NCBI RefSeq assembly: GCF_009911795.1
Contig: NZ_CP047898.1
Coordinates: forward strand, 930,001-994,000
Length of the DNA stretch: 64,000 bases
From: Pseudarthrobacter psychrotolerans
Lineage (GTDB): Bacteria > Actinomycetota > Actinomycetes > Actinomycetales > Micrococcaceae
Direction: 5' to 3'
Shown here piece by piece: positions 53,194-63,138 of this stretch. The stretch's first letter is position 1, and each line of letters opens with the position of its first letter. The position numbers were made by a program, and so were the translations under genes. Below the pieces are notes generated by a model. That model ran no database searches. It was not told where the DNA came from and saw only the letters and a list, made by a program, of their open reading frames with translations.

Positions 53194-53937
53194 CTAGGCT
53201 CCGCTGGCCAGGATTGCCGAGATGGGCTGCCAGGCAACCAACCAGGAACCGGCAATAACGGCGACGAAGAGCGCGATCCAGATACCGGACGGTATGGACG
53301 TTGCCCGGTAAAGCAGATAGGCGTCGGAACTGGATAGTCTGTCACGGCGCCGCAGGTGCACATTGGTCAGCTTGGCGAGGTCCCGGACGGCGGCCACCAG
53401 CAGGGCCAAGCCAAGAACGATTGCAATATGGCCGGTGAAGTTGCTGGGCACAACGAGGACCAGCACCCCGCCTCCTGCGACGGCAAGGCCGGTGATCAGC
53501 AGCCCCGCGGCGTTCCTGATGAACACGAGCGAAGCCAGGAGGATCAGGGTTCCTGTGGCCAAGGCGGCCGGACCCCAGCCGGCAAAACCGGAGGTGACAA
53601 GGGCTGCGCCGGTCAGGGCAGGAACAGGATAGCCCCAGAATCCCGACCAGACGGCGGCGGCCCGGCCGCGGCTGTAACTGGTGGTTGTGCCTGAGTGGTC
53701 CAAGCGGAGCCGGATCCCGCCCAATCGTTGGCCGCTCATGACGGCGGCGAAAGCATGGCCTAGTTCGTGGGTGGCGGTGGCCAGAAGGCCAAAGTACTTC
53801 CAGGTGGCCCGGGGGATGGACAGTGCCGTCGCCAGGGCCAGCACCACTGCCAGTTCGGCCACCGTGACCTGGGGGATGGCGGCACGGCTGAAGGCTTCAA
53901 TGATCCGGTGCCACAATTGCTCGGGAATCAAGGTCAT
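53194..53937 (-). CDS. M50B-like membrane metallopeptidase family protein
   Basis: 247 residues with about six hydrophobic segments. HELGHAFAA at about residue 57 is the zinc motif, and a Gly-rich GYPVPALTGAA loop follows. Belongs to the peptidase_M50B-like family common in actinobacteria; substrate unknown. It starts 118 bases from the divergent YqeY-like gene. Confidence 0.82.
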   Translation of the reverse strand: MTLIPEQLWHRIIEAFSRAAIPQVTVAELAVVLALATALSIPRATWKYFGLLATATHELGHAFAAVMSGQRLGGIRLRLDHSGTTTSYSRGRAAAVWSGFWGYPVPALTGAALVTSGFAGWGPAALATGTLILLASLVFIRNAAGLLITGLAVAGGGVLVLVVPSNFTGHIAIVLGLALLVAAVRDLAKLTNVHLRRRDRLSSSDAYLLYRATSIPSGIWIALFVAVIAGSWLVAWQPISAILASGA

Positions 53938-54055
53938 TCTCCGCCAGACGGGGAGTAGTGATTGTCAGCCATAGCCCTCTACGGTACTAGAGGGATGGTT
54001 CAGAGCTGTCCTGCTGCCCTGCGGGCTTGGGGCGGTCAACGAATCGAGGAATGCT

Positions 54056-54520
54056 GTGACCACTTTGAAGGAACGCCTGCACGCTGATGTTGTGGTGCAC
54101 ATGAAGGAGCGGAACAAAACCGCGCTGACAACGGTGCGCAATGTCCTGGGCGAGATCGAAACACGGGAGAAGTCGGGAAAGACGCCCATTGTCCTGGACG
54201 ACGCCCAGGTGACCTCGCTGTTGCAGAAAGAGGCTGCAAAGAGACGTGACACGGCCAGGATCTACACTGACGCCGGCGAACCCGAGCGGGCGGCGGCTGA
54301 GATCGCCGAGGCAGAAATCATTGAGGCCTACCTGCCGCAGCCGTTGACAGCCGCTGAAGTTGAGGCGATTGTTGACGAGACCATCGCCGGGCTGAGGAAT
54401 GAAGGCGTGGAGCCCGGGATGCGTCAGCTGGGTGCCGTGATGAAACCTGTCACAGCCAAGGTCGCGGGACGCTTCGACGGCAAGACGGTCAGCGAGATCG
54501 TCCGCAGCCGTCTCGCCTGA
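54056..54520 (+). CDS. GatB/YqeY domain protein
   Basis: 154-residue YqeY family protein, helical, with TTLKERLHADVVVHMKERN at the start and KPVTAKVAGRFDGKTVSEIV at the end, a region related to the tRNA-binding tail of GatB. Function is uncertain; suggested links to tRNA metabolism. The start is a GTG at 54056. Confidence 0.92.
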   Translation: MTTLKERLHADVVVHMKERNKTALTTVRNVLGEIETREKSGKTPIVLDDAQVTSLLQKEAAKRRDTARIYTDAGEPERAAAEIAEAEIIEAYLPQPLTAAEVEAIVDETIAGLRNEGVEPGMRQLGAVMKPVTAKVAGRFDGKTVSEIVRSRLA

Positions 54521-54547
54521 GCAGCCAGCCCGAGCATGTTAACAGGA

Positions 54548-54578
54548 AAGGCACGCCTACGGATCGTGGGCGTGCCTT
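54548..54578. terminator. Bidirectional terminator after the YqeY gene
   Basis: AAGGCACGCC (54548-54557) pairs with GGCGTGCCTT (54569-54578), extended by AACAGGAA/TTCCTGTT outside. Lies between convergent YqeY and DUF4193 genes. Confidence 0.8.
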
Positions 54579-54632
54579 AACTTCCTGTTGGCGGAACTCT
54601 GCCGCCAGGGAATGCTGTCCGGTGTTCTTGAA

Positions 54633-54935
54633 TCAGCCTTCGCAGTCAGTGCAGTAGCTGTGTCCGTCTTTCTGCCGCGCAATCTGGGAGCGGTGCCGGA
54701 CCAGGAAGCAGGAGTAGCACGTGAACTCGTCCTCAGCCTGCGGGATAACCTGCACGACCAGTTCCTCGGCAACGAACTCGCCCCCGGGAACCCCGGCGCC
54801 ATCCAGCCCGTCGGCCTCATCGAGCTCGAGGACGACGCTGCGGGCGTCCGGTGCATTGGCGGACTGCAGTGCCTCGAGTGAGTTGTCCTGCGACTCCTTG
54901 ACGTCGGAGCGAAGTTCGTCGTAATCGGTTGCCAC
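54633..54935 (-). CDS. DUF4193 zinc-finger-like protein
   Basis: 100-residue actinobacterial protein of unknown function. A long acidic N-terminal half (DYDELRSDVKESQDNSLEAL, ELDEADG) precedes a C-terminal zinc finger with CYSC and CTDC (about residues 73-98). GTG 54935 is the start (VATDYDELRS). The upstream 100 bases look like a promoter region, with an AT-rich AAGAAAAGAGAT just before the start. Confidence 0.9.
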   Translation of the reverse strand: MATDYDELRSDVKESQDNSLEALQSANAPDARSVVLELDEADGLDGAGVPGGEFVAEELVVQVIPQAEDEFTCYSCFLVRHRSQIARQKDGHSYCTDCEG

Positions 54936-55566
54936 TTAGGTGTATCTCTTTTCTTTGGTTCGTCTGTCGCGTATGCAACGTACAGCATCCGGTGGGTATT
55001 CCCCAATAGCTTGGCAAGAAAATTTCTCTGTGGAGCCCATATTTCTGTGCGGACACCTGCTGGGATCGGCGTCGGGTGACATTGGGCACTCTGGTGCACA
55101 GGATTGAAAAGACCAGCACACAGCCGTCACGCGCAGCCCGGCGGCAGCCACCCGAACACGTAGCCCGGCAGGGGTGACCTGCCTGTCGGGGATCGAAGCA
55201 GCGTTCGGGGGTGTTTGGACCTGCCGGTGCTCAGGGGTACTTGCGCTCAGCGTCCAGTCACCACTATCTTCGCTGCCGCCGTTCTCCCAGGCCGCGTCGA
55301 ACAGTTCAAGCTCCTCGATCCGGGCCGGTTCACTGCCCGCCAGGACGTTTAGGGTCGCAAGACCCAGGGCCTTGGCTCCTTCATCTGCATCCAAGGCGCG
55401 GTCCAGGGCCCACTGGGTGCGGCGCCACCACTCCGCCCGGCTGTCCGCCTCGGTCTTCTGCCGCCGGTCCTGCTCGTCGGCCGCACGCTTCTGGCCAAGC
55501 GCTGTCTTATCCGCCGACGTTCGCTGGGCCAGGGTGCGCCGGTTGATGTAGAAGGCCAGCAGGCGT
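54936..55566 (-). other. Possible gene remnant between DUF4193 and tRNA-Leu
   Basis: An open minus-strand frame encodes a coherent charged helical stretch (LLAFYINRRTLAQRTSADKT, then DSRAEWWRRTQWALDRALDA and ELELFDAAWENGG) that looks like genuine protein. There is no credible start codon before the tRNA terminator, and the frame runs on into the DUF4193 promoter. I read it as the 3' part of a gene cut short next to the tRNA, or an intact small gene with a non-standard start. Not recognised. Confidence 0.4.
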
Positions 55567-55580
55567 GGATGGAAACAGAA

Positions 55581-55614
55581 AAAACCCCTGAAATCCGTGG
55601 ATTTCAGGGGTTTT
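55581..55614 (-). terminator. Terminator downstream of tRNA-Leu
   Basis: AAAACCCCTGAAATC (55581-55595) pairs with GATTTCAGGGGTTTT (55600-55614). A 15-bp stem with A and T runs at either side, just beyond the 3' end of the tRNA. Confidence 0.85.
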
Positions 55615-55622
55615 CCCATTTG

Positions 55623-55704
55623 TGCGCGGAGGGGGACTTGAACCCCCACCCCTTTCGAGGACTAGCACCTCAAGCTAGCGCGTCTGCCATTCCGCCACCC
55701 GCGC
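55623..55704 (-). tRNA. tRNA-Leu (anticodon GAG)
   Basis: The reverse strand folds as a cloverleaf: acceptor GCGCGGG/TCCGCGC, D-arm GGCGGAATGGCAGACGC, anticodon loop TTGAGGT within stem CTAGC/GCTAG giving GAG, a short variable arm (CTCGAAAGGG type), T-arm GGGGGTTCAAGTCCCCC, discriminator A at 55623. The encoded 3' end continues CA on the genome, so CCA is probably added after transcription. Confidence 0.95.
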
Positions 55705-55876
55705 AGGTGGTAATTCGGACAACGTCTACGCCTTTCAGCGTTTCGCTTTTCTCCGAAGCAGCGAGAAAAACTCTAACACGAACTTTCCGGAAACATGGAA
55801 TCGGGGCGGATGGGTAGGCTGAAGGCACACGAGAACGCAGGTTGTTTGCAGCCTTCCCACTGCCCAAGGAGTTTCT

Positions 55877-57181
55877 ATGTCTAACATCCGTGCCGAGGAT
55901 GAAGTTGTCCGGATCTGCCAGGAACTCATCCGGATAGATACCTCGAACTACGGTGACGGTTCCGGGCCGGGGGAGCGGGTGGCCGCCGAATACACGGCCG
56001 GGCTGATCGAGGAAGTGGGCCTGTCTGCCGAGATCTTCGAATCGGCGCCCGGCCGGGCAAGTGTTGTCACCCGGATGACCGGTGAAGATCCGTCCGCCAG
56101 TGCCTTGGTGGTGCACGGGCACCTTGATGTTGTTCCCGCCCTGCGCGAACAGTGGTCGGTGGATCCTTTTGGTGCCGAACTCAAAGACGGACTCATCTGG
56201 GGCCGCGGAGCCGTGGACATGAAGGACATGGACGCCATGATCCTTGCCGTGATGCGGGATCTGGCGAGATCCGGGCGGAAGCCCAAACGCGACATTATCT
56301 TTGCCTTCTTCGCCGACGAGGAAGCCGGCGGTGAGTACGGTGCCCGCTATGCCGTCGACAAGCGTCCCGAGCTCTTCGAGGGCGCAACGGAAGCCATCTC
56401 GGAAGTAGGCGGCTTCTCGGCAACCATCGGCGGGCAGCGCACGTACCTCCTCCAGACCGCCGAGAAGGGCATCTCCTGGCTCCGCCTTGTGGCGCACGGC
56501 CGGGCAGGCCACGGTTCCCAGATCAACACGGACAACGCCGTCACCCGGTTGGCTGCCGCGGTCACCCGGATTGGCGAGTACAAGTGGCCGATTGAGCTGA
56601 CGCCCACCACTCGGCAGTTCCTGGACGGCGTGACCGAACTCACGGGGGTGGAATTCGATCCCGCCAATCCGGACCGCCTGCTGGACCGGCTCGGCACCGT
56701 GGCGCGCTTTGTGGGGGCAACCCTGCAGAACACCACCAACCCCACGCTGCTCAAGGGCGGGTATAAGCACAACGTCATCCCCGAATCCGCTGAGGCGCTG
56801 GTGGACTGCCGGACGCTCCCGGGCCAGCAGGACCACGTGCTGGAGATCGTGCGGGAGCTTGCCGGATCCGGTGTCGAAGTCAGCTACGTGCACAACGACG
56901 TCTCGCTCGAGGTCCCGTTCGCCGGCAACCTGGTGGATTCCATGATTGACGCATTGCATACCGAGGACCCTGGGGCGAAAGTACTTCCCTATACGCTCTC
57001 CGGCGGCACGGACAACAAATCGTTGAGCAGGCTTGGTATCACCGGCTACGGCTTCGCTCCCCTCCAGCTGCCCGACGACCTCGACTTCACCGGGATGTTC
57101 CACGGCGTGGACGAGCGGGTCCCGGTGGACTCGCTTAAGTTCGGCGCCCGGGTGCTCAACACGCTCCTCACGAACTACTGA
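55877..57181 (+). CDS. M20 family metallopeptidase
   Basis: 434-residue zinc aminoacylase/dipeptidase. Metal ligands are seen in VVHGHLDVVP and GRGAVDMKDMDA, the catalytic Glu pair in FFADEEAGGEYG, and a late His in FHGVDERVPV. The dimerisation domain sits in the middle with GRAGHGSQINTDN. Often annotated as a peptidase of the M20/ArgE/DapE group; the substrate is not evident. It starts 173 bases after the tRNA and may be co-transcribed with the acyl-CoA dehydrogenase 13 nt downstream. Confidence 0.93.
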   Translation: MSNIRAEDEVVRICQELIRIDTSNYGDGSGPGERVAAEYTAGLIEEVGLSAEIFESAPGRASVVTRMTGEDPSASALVVHGHLDVVPALREQWSVDPFGAELKDGLIWGRGAVDMKDMDAMILAVMRDLARSGRKPKRDIIFAFFADEEAGGEYGARYAVDKRPELFEGATEAISEVGGFSATIGGQRTYLLQTAEKGISWLRLVAHGRAGHGSQINTDNAVTRLAAAVTRIGEYKWPIELTPTTRQFLDGVTELTGVEFDPANPDRLLDRLGTVARFVGATLQNTTNPTLLKGGYKHNVIPESAEALVDCRTLPGQQDHVLEIVRELAGSGVEVSYVHNDVSLEVPFAGNLVDSMIDALHTEDPGAKVLPYTLSGGTDNKSLSRLGITGYGFAPLQLPDDLDFTGMFHGVDERVPVDSLKFGARVLNTLLTNY

Positions 57182-57193
57182 GCCGGCCTGGAC

Positions 57194-58353
57194 ATGACTC
57201 CCGAGGAAGTCCTGCCGGAGCCATTGCTCGAGGCCATCCGCGGCCGTGCTGAGGGCTATGACCGGGACAACACCTTCTTCTTTGAGGACCTCGAGGAGCT
57301 GACCGCCGCCGGCTACCTCAAGCTCTTTGTGCCGGCGTCCGACGGCGGCCTGGGGCTTGGGCTCGAGGCGGCAGCGCAGTGCCAGCGGCGGCTGGCAACG
57401 GCGGCCCCGGCCACCGCCTTGGCCATCAACATGCATCTGGTCTGGACCGGCGTCGCCCACGTTCTTGCCGCAAGGGGGACCATTCCCTCGACTTCGTCCT
57501 GCAGGAGACTGCCCGCGGCGAGATCTTTGCCTTCGGCAATTCCGAAGCCGGCAATGACTCCGTCCTCTTTGATTCAAAAACGGCAGCCGCGCCTTTGCCG
57601 GGCGGCGGGTACAGCTTCACGGGTACCAAGATCTTCACCAGCCTGTCGCCTGCCTGGACGCGCCTGGGTATCTTCGGCAAGGACACACTCGCCAGGGAAG
57701 GCGAAGGCGAGCTGGTGCACGGATTCATCGAGCGCGGCGCAGCGGGCTACTCCGTCCTGGATGACTGGAACACACTGGGTATGCGGGCCAGCCAGTCAAA
57801 CACCACCGTCCTGGACGGCGTCGAGGTCCGCCCGGACCGGATCTTCCGCAAACTCCCGGTGGGACCAAACGCCGATCCGCTCGTTTTCGCCATCTTCGCC
57901 TGCTTCGAGTCGTTGCTGGCTGCCGTGTACACCGGCATCGGCGAGCGTGCCCTGAACCTGGGTGTTGAGGCTGTCAAGCGCCGGACGTCGTTCAAGAATG
58001 CAGGCCGAAGTTATGCGCAGGATCCGGACATCCGGTGGAAGATCGCGGAGGCTGCCATGGCCATGGATAACCTCTACCCCCAACTGCTGGCCGTAACCCG
58101 CGACGTTGATGCGCTCATTGAACACGGATCGCAGTGGTTCCCTAAACTTGTGGGGCTGAAGGTCAACGCAACAGAAACGGCCCGCCGCGTTGTGGACCTG
58201 GCCATCAGGGTGAGTGGCGGCTCCAGCTACTTTCGTGGGTCCGAACTTGAACGCCTGTACCGGGACGTGCTTGCGGGGATTTTCCACCCGTCGGACGATG
58301 AGTCGGCGCACAACACCGTGGCTAACGCCTGGCTGGGTCCGTTGGCGACCTGA
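57194..58353 (+). pseudogene. Acyl-CoA dehydrogenase, frameshifted
   Basis: The first frame covers the helical N-terminus (NTFFFEDLEELTAAGYLKLF to WTGVAHVLAARG). The rest (DHSLDFVLQETARGEIFAFG, then SFTGTKIFTSLSPAWTRLGIF and AIRVSGGSSYFRGSELERLY) is in the next frame to 58353. The break is GGGGG at 57474-57478; a sixth G restores about 386 residues, normal for the family. Both parts are well conserved, so this looks like a one-base indel artefact or a very recent mutation. Confidence 0.87.
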
Positions 58354-58382
58354 GCGGGCGCCCGCCGGTGGCCGGTGAATCC

Positions 58383-58616
58383 CTACACGGTCCGCTGGAC
58401 CTGCATCACCCGGCGGCGGAGCCAGAAGCGCCTGCCGCCGCCCAAATACAGCTTGCTGCGTTCCAGCTCCCACTTGCCGTACTCGGAGTGCTCCACAAGC
58501 CGGCGCCTGGCATCAGGCAGCGAATCGTCAGGGCTAACCGTCAGAACGAGGTACTCGTACTGCCTCAGAATGTCCCGTTCGCGCTGGACCGAGCTGGTGA
58601 GAAAATGTTCCTTCAT
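58383..58616 (-). CDS. DUF5703 family small protein
   Basis: 77 residues, actinobacterial family of unknown function: MKEHFLTSSVQRERDILRQY, then the DSLPDARRRLVEHSEYGKWE segment and an Arg-rich end (FWLRRRVMQVQR). ATG 58616 gives the family length; the longer upstream frame would overlap the divergent acidic protein. Confidence 0.8.
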   Translation of the reverse strand: MKEHFLTSSVQRERDILRQYEYLVLTVSPDDSLPDARRRLVEHSEYGKWELERSKLYLGGGRRFWLRRRVMQVQRTV

Positions 58617-58655
58617 TGCTCTCCATTCTCGTCCTTTTCCGGCTAACGTGAAGTC

Positions 58656-58922
58656 ATGAGCATCGATCCGCGTGTCGCGCTTCAGTCCTTGACAACCGCC
58701 TTGGAAGAACACCTTGTAGCAGCATCCAACCGGCGTGGCGACGGCGATCCCGCGGTCGAAGCCTCTTTTTTTGCGGTCGCGGACGCTTTCGAGGTTTATG
58801 AAGACGCACTCTACGAGGCTTACAGCGAAGTTACGCCCCTTCAGGTCTTCGATGATGAAGAAGATGAGGACGATGAAGCCGGCATCGACGATGACGAGGA
58901 CCTGGAAATCCTCGAGGACTGA
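58656..58922 (+). CDS. Small acidic protein of unknown function
   Basis: 88 residues. A helical first part (SLTTALEEHLVAASNRRGDG, FEVYEDALYEAYSEV) is followed by a run of Asp/Glu (DDEEDEDDEAGIDDDEDLEI). Such proteins sit beside DUF5703 in related genomes, as far as I recall. Divergent start 39 bases from DUF5703. No catalytic motif. Confidence 0.7.
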   Translation: MSIDPRVALQSLTTALEEHLVAASNRRGDGDPAVEASFFAVADAFEVYEDALYEAYSEVTPLQVFDDEEDEDDEAGIDDDEDLEILED

Positions 58923-58976
58923 GAACCTCACGCCAACGCCGGGGAACGCCGTAACACGGCGGCCCTGAGTGGCGTG

Positions 58977-59912
58977 TCAGCCGGGAAGGGAAACATCCTC
59001 GAGCGCGCGGGCAATTTCGGGCGGCAACCGGGTCAGTTGGGCAGCCATGATTTCTTTGGCCTGCACCGGAGTCCTTGGCCCGATGATGGCAGTGGCCACG
59101 CCATGCTGGGACAACAGCCAGCTCAGCGACACATCCAGCGGTGTCCGGCCCAGGCCCTTGGCAGCCATCGCCACGGCTTCCACAACGCTGGACGGCTGCG
59201 CCCCCAGGTACGGCTCCACGTACAGTGCTGAGTCTGTGCCTGCCGCCCTGGAATCGGCGGGGATGGCGCCGCGGTACTTGCCGGTCAGGACGCCGCGTCC
59301 CAGCGGCGCCCAGGCCATCAGCCCCAGGCCGGCATCCTCGACGGCGGGCACCAGTTCCAGTTCCGCCTTGCGCTGCACCAGTGAATATTCAGCCTGCGCG
59401 GCTACGAGCGGAAACCCGGCCACTGCCGCTGCTTTGGCGCTCTGCCAGCCGTTGAAGTTGGAGATGCCCGCATAGCGGGCACGGCCGCTCCGGAGTGCAA
59501 ATTCAAGGGCCGACAGGGTCTCCTCCAGGGGGACGTTGCCATCCCATGCCTGGGCAAACCAGATATCTACATAATCAGTGCCCAGCCTCGCCAGGCTGGC
59601 GTCCAGGCCGGAGAGCATCGCATTGCGGGACGTGTCCACGGTGCGCCGGCCGTCCGACGTCGACATCCCCGCTTTGGTGGAAATGCAGACTTCAGTGCGG
59701 GCGACAACGTCGCCCAGGAGGGACCCGATCATCGCCTCTGCGCGGCCGTCGGCATATGACGCCGCGGTATCTATGAGTTTTCCGCCACCATCGATAAAGG
59801 CCCGCAAAATCTCCGAGGCGTCCTGTTCGTCGGTTTCTCCGGACCAGGACATGGTGCCGAGGGAAAGGGCGGAGACTCGCAATCCACTGTTGCCGACGTA
59901 ACGCTGCTGCAT
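58977..59912 (-). CDS. Aldo/keto reductase with an altered catalytic tetrad
   Basis: TIM-barrel oxidoreductase, 311 residues (MQQRYVGNSGLRVSAL...). Tetrad Asp and Tyr are in LIDTAASYADGR and Lys in ISTKAGM. The usual His of the DxxxxH(R/A)WD motif is Gln (DIWFAQAWDG). The cofactor region GVATAIIGPRTPVQ is normal. Gln at this place should weaken carbonyl reduction, as in some SDR/AKR relatives with other roles. Monocistronic, 50 bases from uppP, divergent. Confidence 0.9.
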   Translation of the reverse strand: MQQRYVGNSGLRVSALSLGTMSWSGETDEQDASEILRAFIDGGGKLIDTAASYADGRAEAMIGSLLGDVVARTEVCISTKAGMSTSDGRRTVDTSRNAMLSGLDASLARLGTDYVDIWFAQAWDGNVPLEETLSALEFALRSGRARYAGISNFNGWQSAKAAAVAGFPLVAAQAEYSLVQRKAELELVPAVEDAGLGLMAWAPLGRGVLTGKYRGAIPADSRAAGTDSALYVEPYLGAQPSSVVEAVAMAAKGLGRTPLDVSLSWLLSQHGVATAIIGPRTPVQAKEIMAAQLTRLPPEIARALEDVSLPG

Positions 59913-59962
59913 AGCTGCAAGCTTACGGGGAATCAACAGGGTCCATGACGTAGGGTCTTAGC

Positions 59963-60796
59963 GTGAACTGGTTTGAGGCGGCCCTGCTGGGCCTTGTGCA
60001 GGGACTGACCGAATTTCTACCGATTTCATCAAGCGCGCACCTGCGGATTGTGGGGCAGTTCCTGCCCAACGCATCCGATCCCGGGGCGGCGTTTACTGCC
60101 ATCACGCAGCTTGGTACCGAAACGGCGGTGGTGATCTACTTCTGGCGCGACATCGTGCGGATTGTCAGGGCGTGGGCGGGATCGCTTAGGGGGAAGGTCT
60201 CCCCGCAGGACCCGGATGCCCGTATGGGCTGGCTGGTGATCCTGGGCAGCCTCCCCATCATCGTGCTGGGCCTGCTGTTCCAGGACCAGATTGAGTCGGT
60301 GCTGCGGAGCCTGTGGCTCGTAGCCACCATGCTGATCGTCTTTGGGCTCTTTCTGGCCGTGGCCGACGCCGTCGGAAAGCAGGACCGGGACCTCACCCAG
60401 CTCACCTACAAGCACGGTATTTTGTACGGCTTCGCGCAGGCGCTGGCTCTTATTCCCGGAGTGTCGCGATCCGGCGGCACCATCACCGCGGGTCTCCTTA
60501 TGGGCTACACACGCGAAGCCGCCGCCCGGTATTCGTTCCTCCTGGCTATCCCGGCGGTGTTCGGCAGCGGCCTTTACCAGCTGTACAAAGTGGTCTCCAA
60601 GGACGGCATCACCGGCCCGTACGGCCTTCCGGAGACGGCGCTGGCCACCGTCATCGCCCTTGTGGTGGGTTACGTGATCATCGGATGGTTCCTCAAGTTC
60701 ATTTCCACCCGAAGCTACCGGCTCTTCGTCTGGTACCGGATTTTCCTGGGCCTGGCCCTGTACCTTTTGCTCGGTTTCAATGTCATCGATGCCTAG
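59963..60796 (+). CDS. uppP: Undecaprenyl-diphosphatase
   Basis: Recycles the C55 lipid carrier for cell-wall synthesis; 277-residue membrane enzyme (BacA/UppP). Motifs: [15 protein letters not shown] near the N-terminus and [18 protein letters not shown] with catalytic Arg and His-equivalents; the matching Glu is in [13 protein letters not shown] 59963 start. Followed 16 nt later by mshC. Raised expression in relatives gives bacitracin tolerance. Confidence 0.96.
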   Translation: MNWFEAALLGLVQGLTEFLPISSSAHLRIVGQFLPNASDPGAAFTAITQLGTETAVVIYFWRDIVRIVRAWAGSLRGKVSPQDPDARMGWLVILGSLPIIVLGLLFQDQIESVLRSLWLVATMLIVFGLFLAVADAVGKQDRDLTQLTYKHGILYGFAQALALIPGVSRSGGTITAGLLMGYTREAAARYSFLLAIPAVFGSGLYQLYKVVSKDGITGPYGLPETALATVIALVVGYVIIGWFLKFISTRSYRLFVWYRIFLGLALYLLLGFNVIDA

Positions 60797-60811
60797 CCGT
60801 AGGCTTAGGCT

Positions 60812-62086
60812 GTGAAATCCTGGATCTCCCGCCCTGTCCCTGTGCTGCCCGGCGCCATGCCTGACATCCGCCTGTTCGACACCGCAAAGGGCAGTGAAGT
60901 CACGCTCCGGGCCGGGGGCGAGCAGTCCATGTACGTCTGCGGGATCACCCCCTATGACGCGACCCACATGGGCCATGCGGCCAGCTACGTGGCGTTTGAC
61001 CTCCTCAACAGGGCCTGGCGTGACGCCGGCCAGCAGGTTTCCTACGTCCAGAACGTCACCGACGTCGACGACCCCCTGCTGGAGCGCGCGACTGCCACCG
61101 GCGTGGACTGGCGGGACCTCGCAGCGAGCCAGATTGAACTCTTCCAGACCGACATGGAGGCGCTGAACGTCCTGGCGCCGGACCACTATGTGGGTGCCGT
61201 CGAGTCAGTTGACATCATTGTTCCTGCCATCGAACGGCTGGTCCGCCTGGGGCTGGCCTACCGAGTGCCTGGTACTGCGGGGGAGCCCGACGGCGACGTC
61301 TACTACGACGTCGAAGCTGCCGGTAAGCGGACGGTTGCCCCTGACGCCTGGACGCTGGGCTCCATCTCCCGCCTCGGTGAAGCCGAAATGCTTGAACTGT
61401 TCGCCGAACGCGGCGGCGACCCCGGCCGGGCCGGCAAGCGGCAGGCCCTGGATCCCCTGCTCTGGCGGGTTGCCCGCGACGGTGAGCCCAGCTGGCCGGG
61501 CGGCGAACTGGGCCAGGGCAGGCCGGGCTGGCACATCGAGTGCACGGTCATCGCCCAGCGGTACCTGCCGGCTCCCTTCACTGTCCAGGGCGGCGGCTCG
61601 GACCTCATCTTCCCCCACCACGAGATGGGCGCCGGTCACGCATATTCCCTCACCGAAGTGCCGCTGGCGCATCACTATGCCCACGCCGGCATGGTGGGGC
61701 TGGACGGCGAAAAGATGAGCAAGTCCAAGGGCAACCTGGTCCTGGTGTCGAAACTTCGGGCCGCGGGAGAGGATCCGGCCGCCATCCGCCTGGCCATCCT
61801 GGCCCACCATTACCGTTCAGACTGGTCCTGGACCGCGGAAGGGTTTGCGGCCGCAAAGGACCGGCTGGCTGCGTGGCGCCGCGCACTCGCCACCGCGCCG
61901 GAAGGATCGGCGTCCGGCCTGATCACGGAAATGCGGACCGCCCTGGCAGCTGACCTGAACGCGCCCGCCGCCGTGGACGCTATTGACCGCTGGGCCGCCT
62001 CGGCAGACGCCGCGGCAGCGGGCAGCCAGCATGATCAGGCACTGGTCAGTGACGCGCTGGACGCCTTGCTCGGCGTCGTGCCTTAG
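60812..62086 (+). CDS. mshC: Cysteine:1D-myo-inosityl GlcN ligase, mycothiol synthesis
   Basis: ATP-dependent ligase of mycothiol biosynthesis, 424 residues, a CysRS paralogue. Features: zinc/HIGH-like region [18 protein letters not shown], the [14 protein letters not shown] segment with Zn-binding His, and [12 protein letters not shown] (KMSKS loop). GTG 60812 start. Marks the organism as a mycothiol producer. Its stop overlaps the stop of the convergent PAC2 gene by three bases. Confidence 0.96.
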   Translation: MKSWISRPVPVLPGAMPDIRLFDTAKGSEVTLRAGGEQSMYVCGITPYDATHMGHAASYVAFDLLNRAWRDAGQQVSYVQNVTDVDDPLLERATATGVDWRDLAASQIELFQTDMEALNVLAPDHYVGAVESVDIIVPAIERLVRLGLAYRVPGTAGEPDGDVYYDVEAAGKRTVAPDAWTLGSISRLGEAEMLELFAERGGDPGRAGKRQALDPLLWRVARDGEPSWPGGELGQGRPGWHIECTVIAQRYLPAPFTVQGGGSDLIFPHHEMGAGHAYSLTEVPLAHHYAHAGMVGLDGEKMSKSKGNLVLVSKLRAAGEDPAAIRLAILAHHYRSDWSWTAEGFAAAKDRLAAWRRALATAPEGSASGLITEMRTALAADLNAPAAVDAIDRWAASADAAAAGSQHDQALVSDALDALLGVVP

Positions 62087-62988
62087 GGTTTGTCCCGGCC
62101 GCGACGCTTGAGGTAGCGCTCAAACTCCCGTGCGATCGACTCCCCGCTCGCCTCCGGGAGGTCGGCAGTGTCCTTGGCCTCTTCCAGTTGCCGGACGTAC
62201 GCGGCGATCTCCGGGTCCTCGGTAGCCAGCTCATCAACGCCGCGCTCCCACGCGGCGGCCTCTTCGGCCAGTTCGTGGGTGTCCAGCGGGACCTGGATCA
62301 GCTCCTCCACCCGGTGCAGCAGAGCCAGCTGCGCCTTGGGCGACGGGGCCTGGGCCACGTAATGCGGGACTGCGGCCCAGAGGGACACCGTGGGAAGGCC
62401 TGCCAGGAGGGACACTTCGGACAGGACACCCACGATGCCGACGGGACCTTCATACTGGGAGGCTTCAAGGTTGAGGCGCTCCCGCAACACGGCGTCGTCC
62501 GAGGATGTGCTGACCGGAATCGGCCTACTGTGCGGAACGTCTGCAAGAAGTGCCCCCACCAGGACCACATAGTCCACTTTCAGGGCTTCTGCGTGGACCA
62601 GTAGCTCCGCCGTATAGGCGCGCCACTTGTAGGACGGCTCAATGCCCTGCACGAAGATGACGTCCACATTCGAATCCGGCGCACTGGCCTTGTAGATCCG
62701 CGTGGATGGCCACTTGATCTTGCGTTCCCCCGAGGCGTTCCTGCGGACCGTGGGACGGGTGAATTGGAAATCGTAGTATTCGTCCGCGTCAATGGACGCG
62801 ACCTTCTTGCCGCCCCAGACCCTGTTCAGATAGCGCAACGAGTCACTTGCGGCTTCGCCGGCATCGTTCCAGCCTTCAAATGCGGCCAGCATCACAGTGA
62901 TGCGCTCCCCGTCCGCCACTGGCAGCAGGAACTGCTCCGGTTCAGGTGCGGCACCCGGTTCCGTGGTGTCTCCGTCGAAGCTATTCAT
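62083..62988 (-). CDS. PAC2 family protein
   Basis: 301 residues resembling the proteasome assembly chaperone 2 fold: [40 protein letters not shown], and a [20 protein letters not shown] segment, followed by a helical tail. Often encoded close to mshC in actinobacteria. Its molecular function is not known; the link to proteasomes is by fold and by the locus expected to the right. Confidence 0.92.
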   Translation of the reverse strand: MNSFDGDTTEPGAAPEPEQFLLPVADGERITVMLAAFEGWNDAGEAASDSLRYLNRVWGGKKVASIDADEYYDFQFTRPTVRRNASGERKIKWPSTRIYKASAPDSNVDVIFVQGIEPSYKWRAYTAELLVHAEALKVDYVVLVGALLADVPHSRPIPVSTSSDDAVLRERLNLEASQYEGPVGIVGVLSEVSLLAGLPTVSLWAAVPHYVAQAPSPKAQLALLHRVEELIQVPLDTHELAEEAAAWERGVDELATEDPEIAAYVRQLEEAKDTADLPEASGESIAREFERYLKRRGRDKP

Positions 62989-63138
62989 CCCATCACCCTA
63001 CGTCCAAGAACCGACGGGACGCATTGCATGAAGGGCCAAAAAGTGCGCCGGGGCACGCGGGCGCGCGAAGGCAATGCTGATATTCGCCGAGGGCGTATCC
63101 CACGGCCTGCGTTCAGGTGCGCCCCGTAGACTGAAACC

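Noticed and set aside
55581..55614. Attachment-site direct repeat at the tRNA
   Set aside because: The sequence is an inverted, not direct, repeat and works as a terminator; no second tRNA 3'-end copy was seen in the window.
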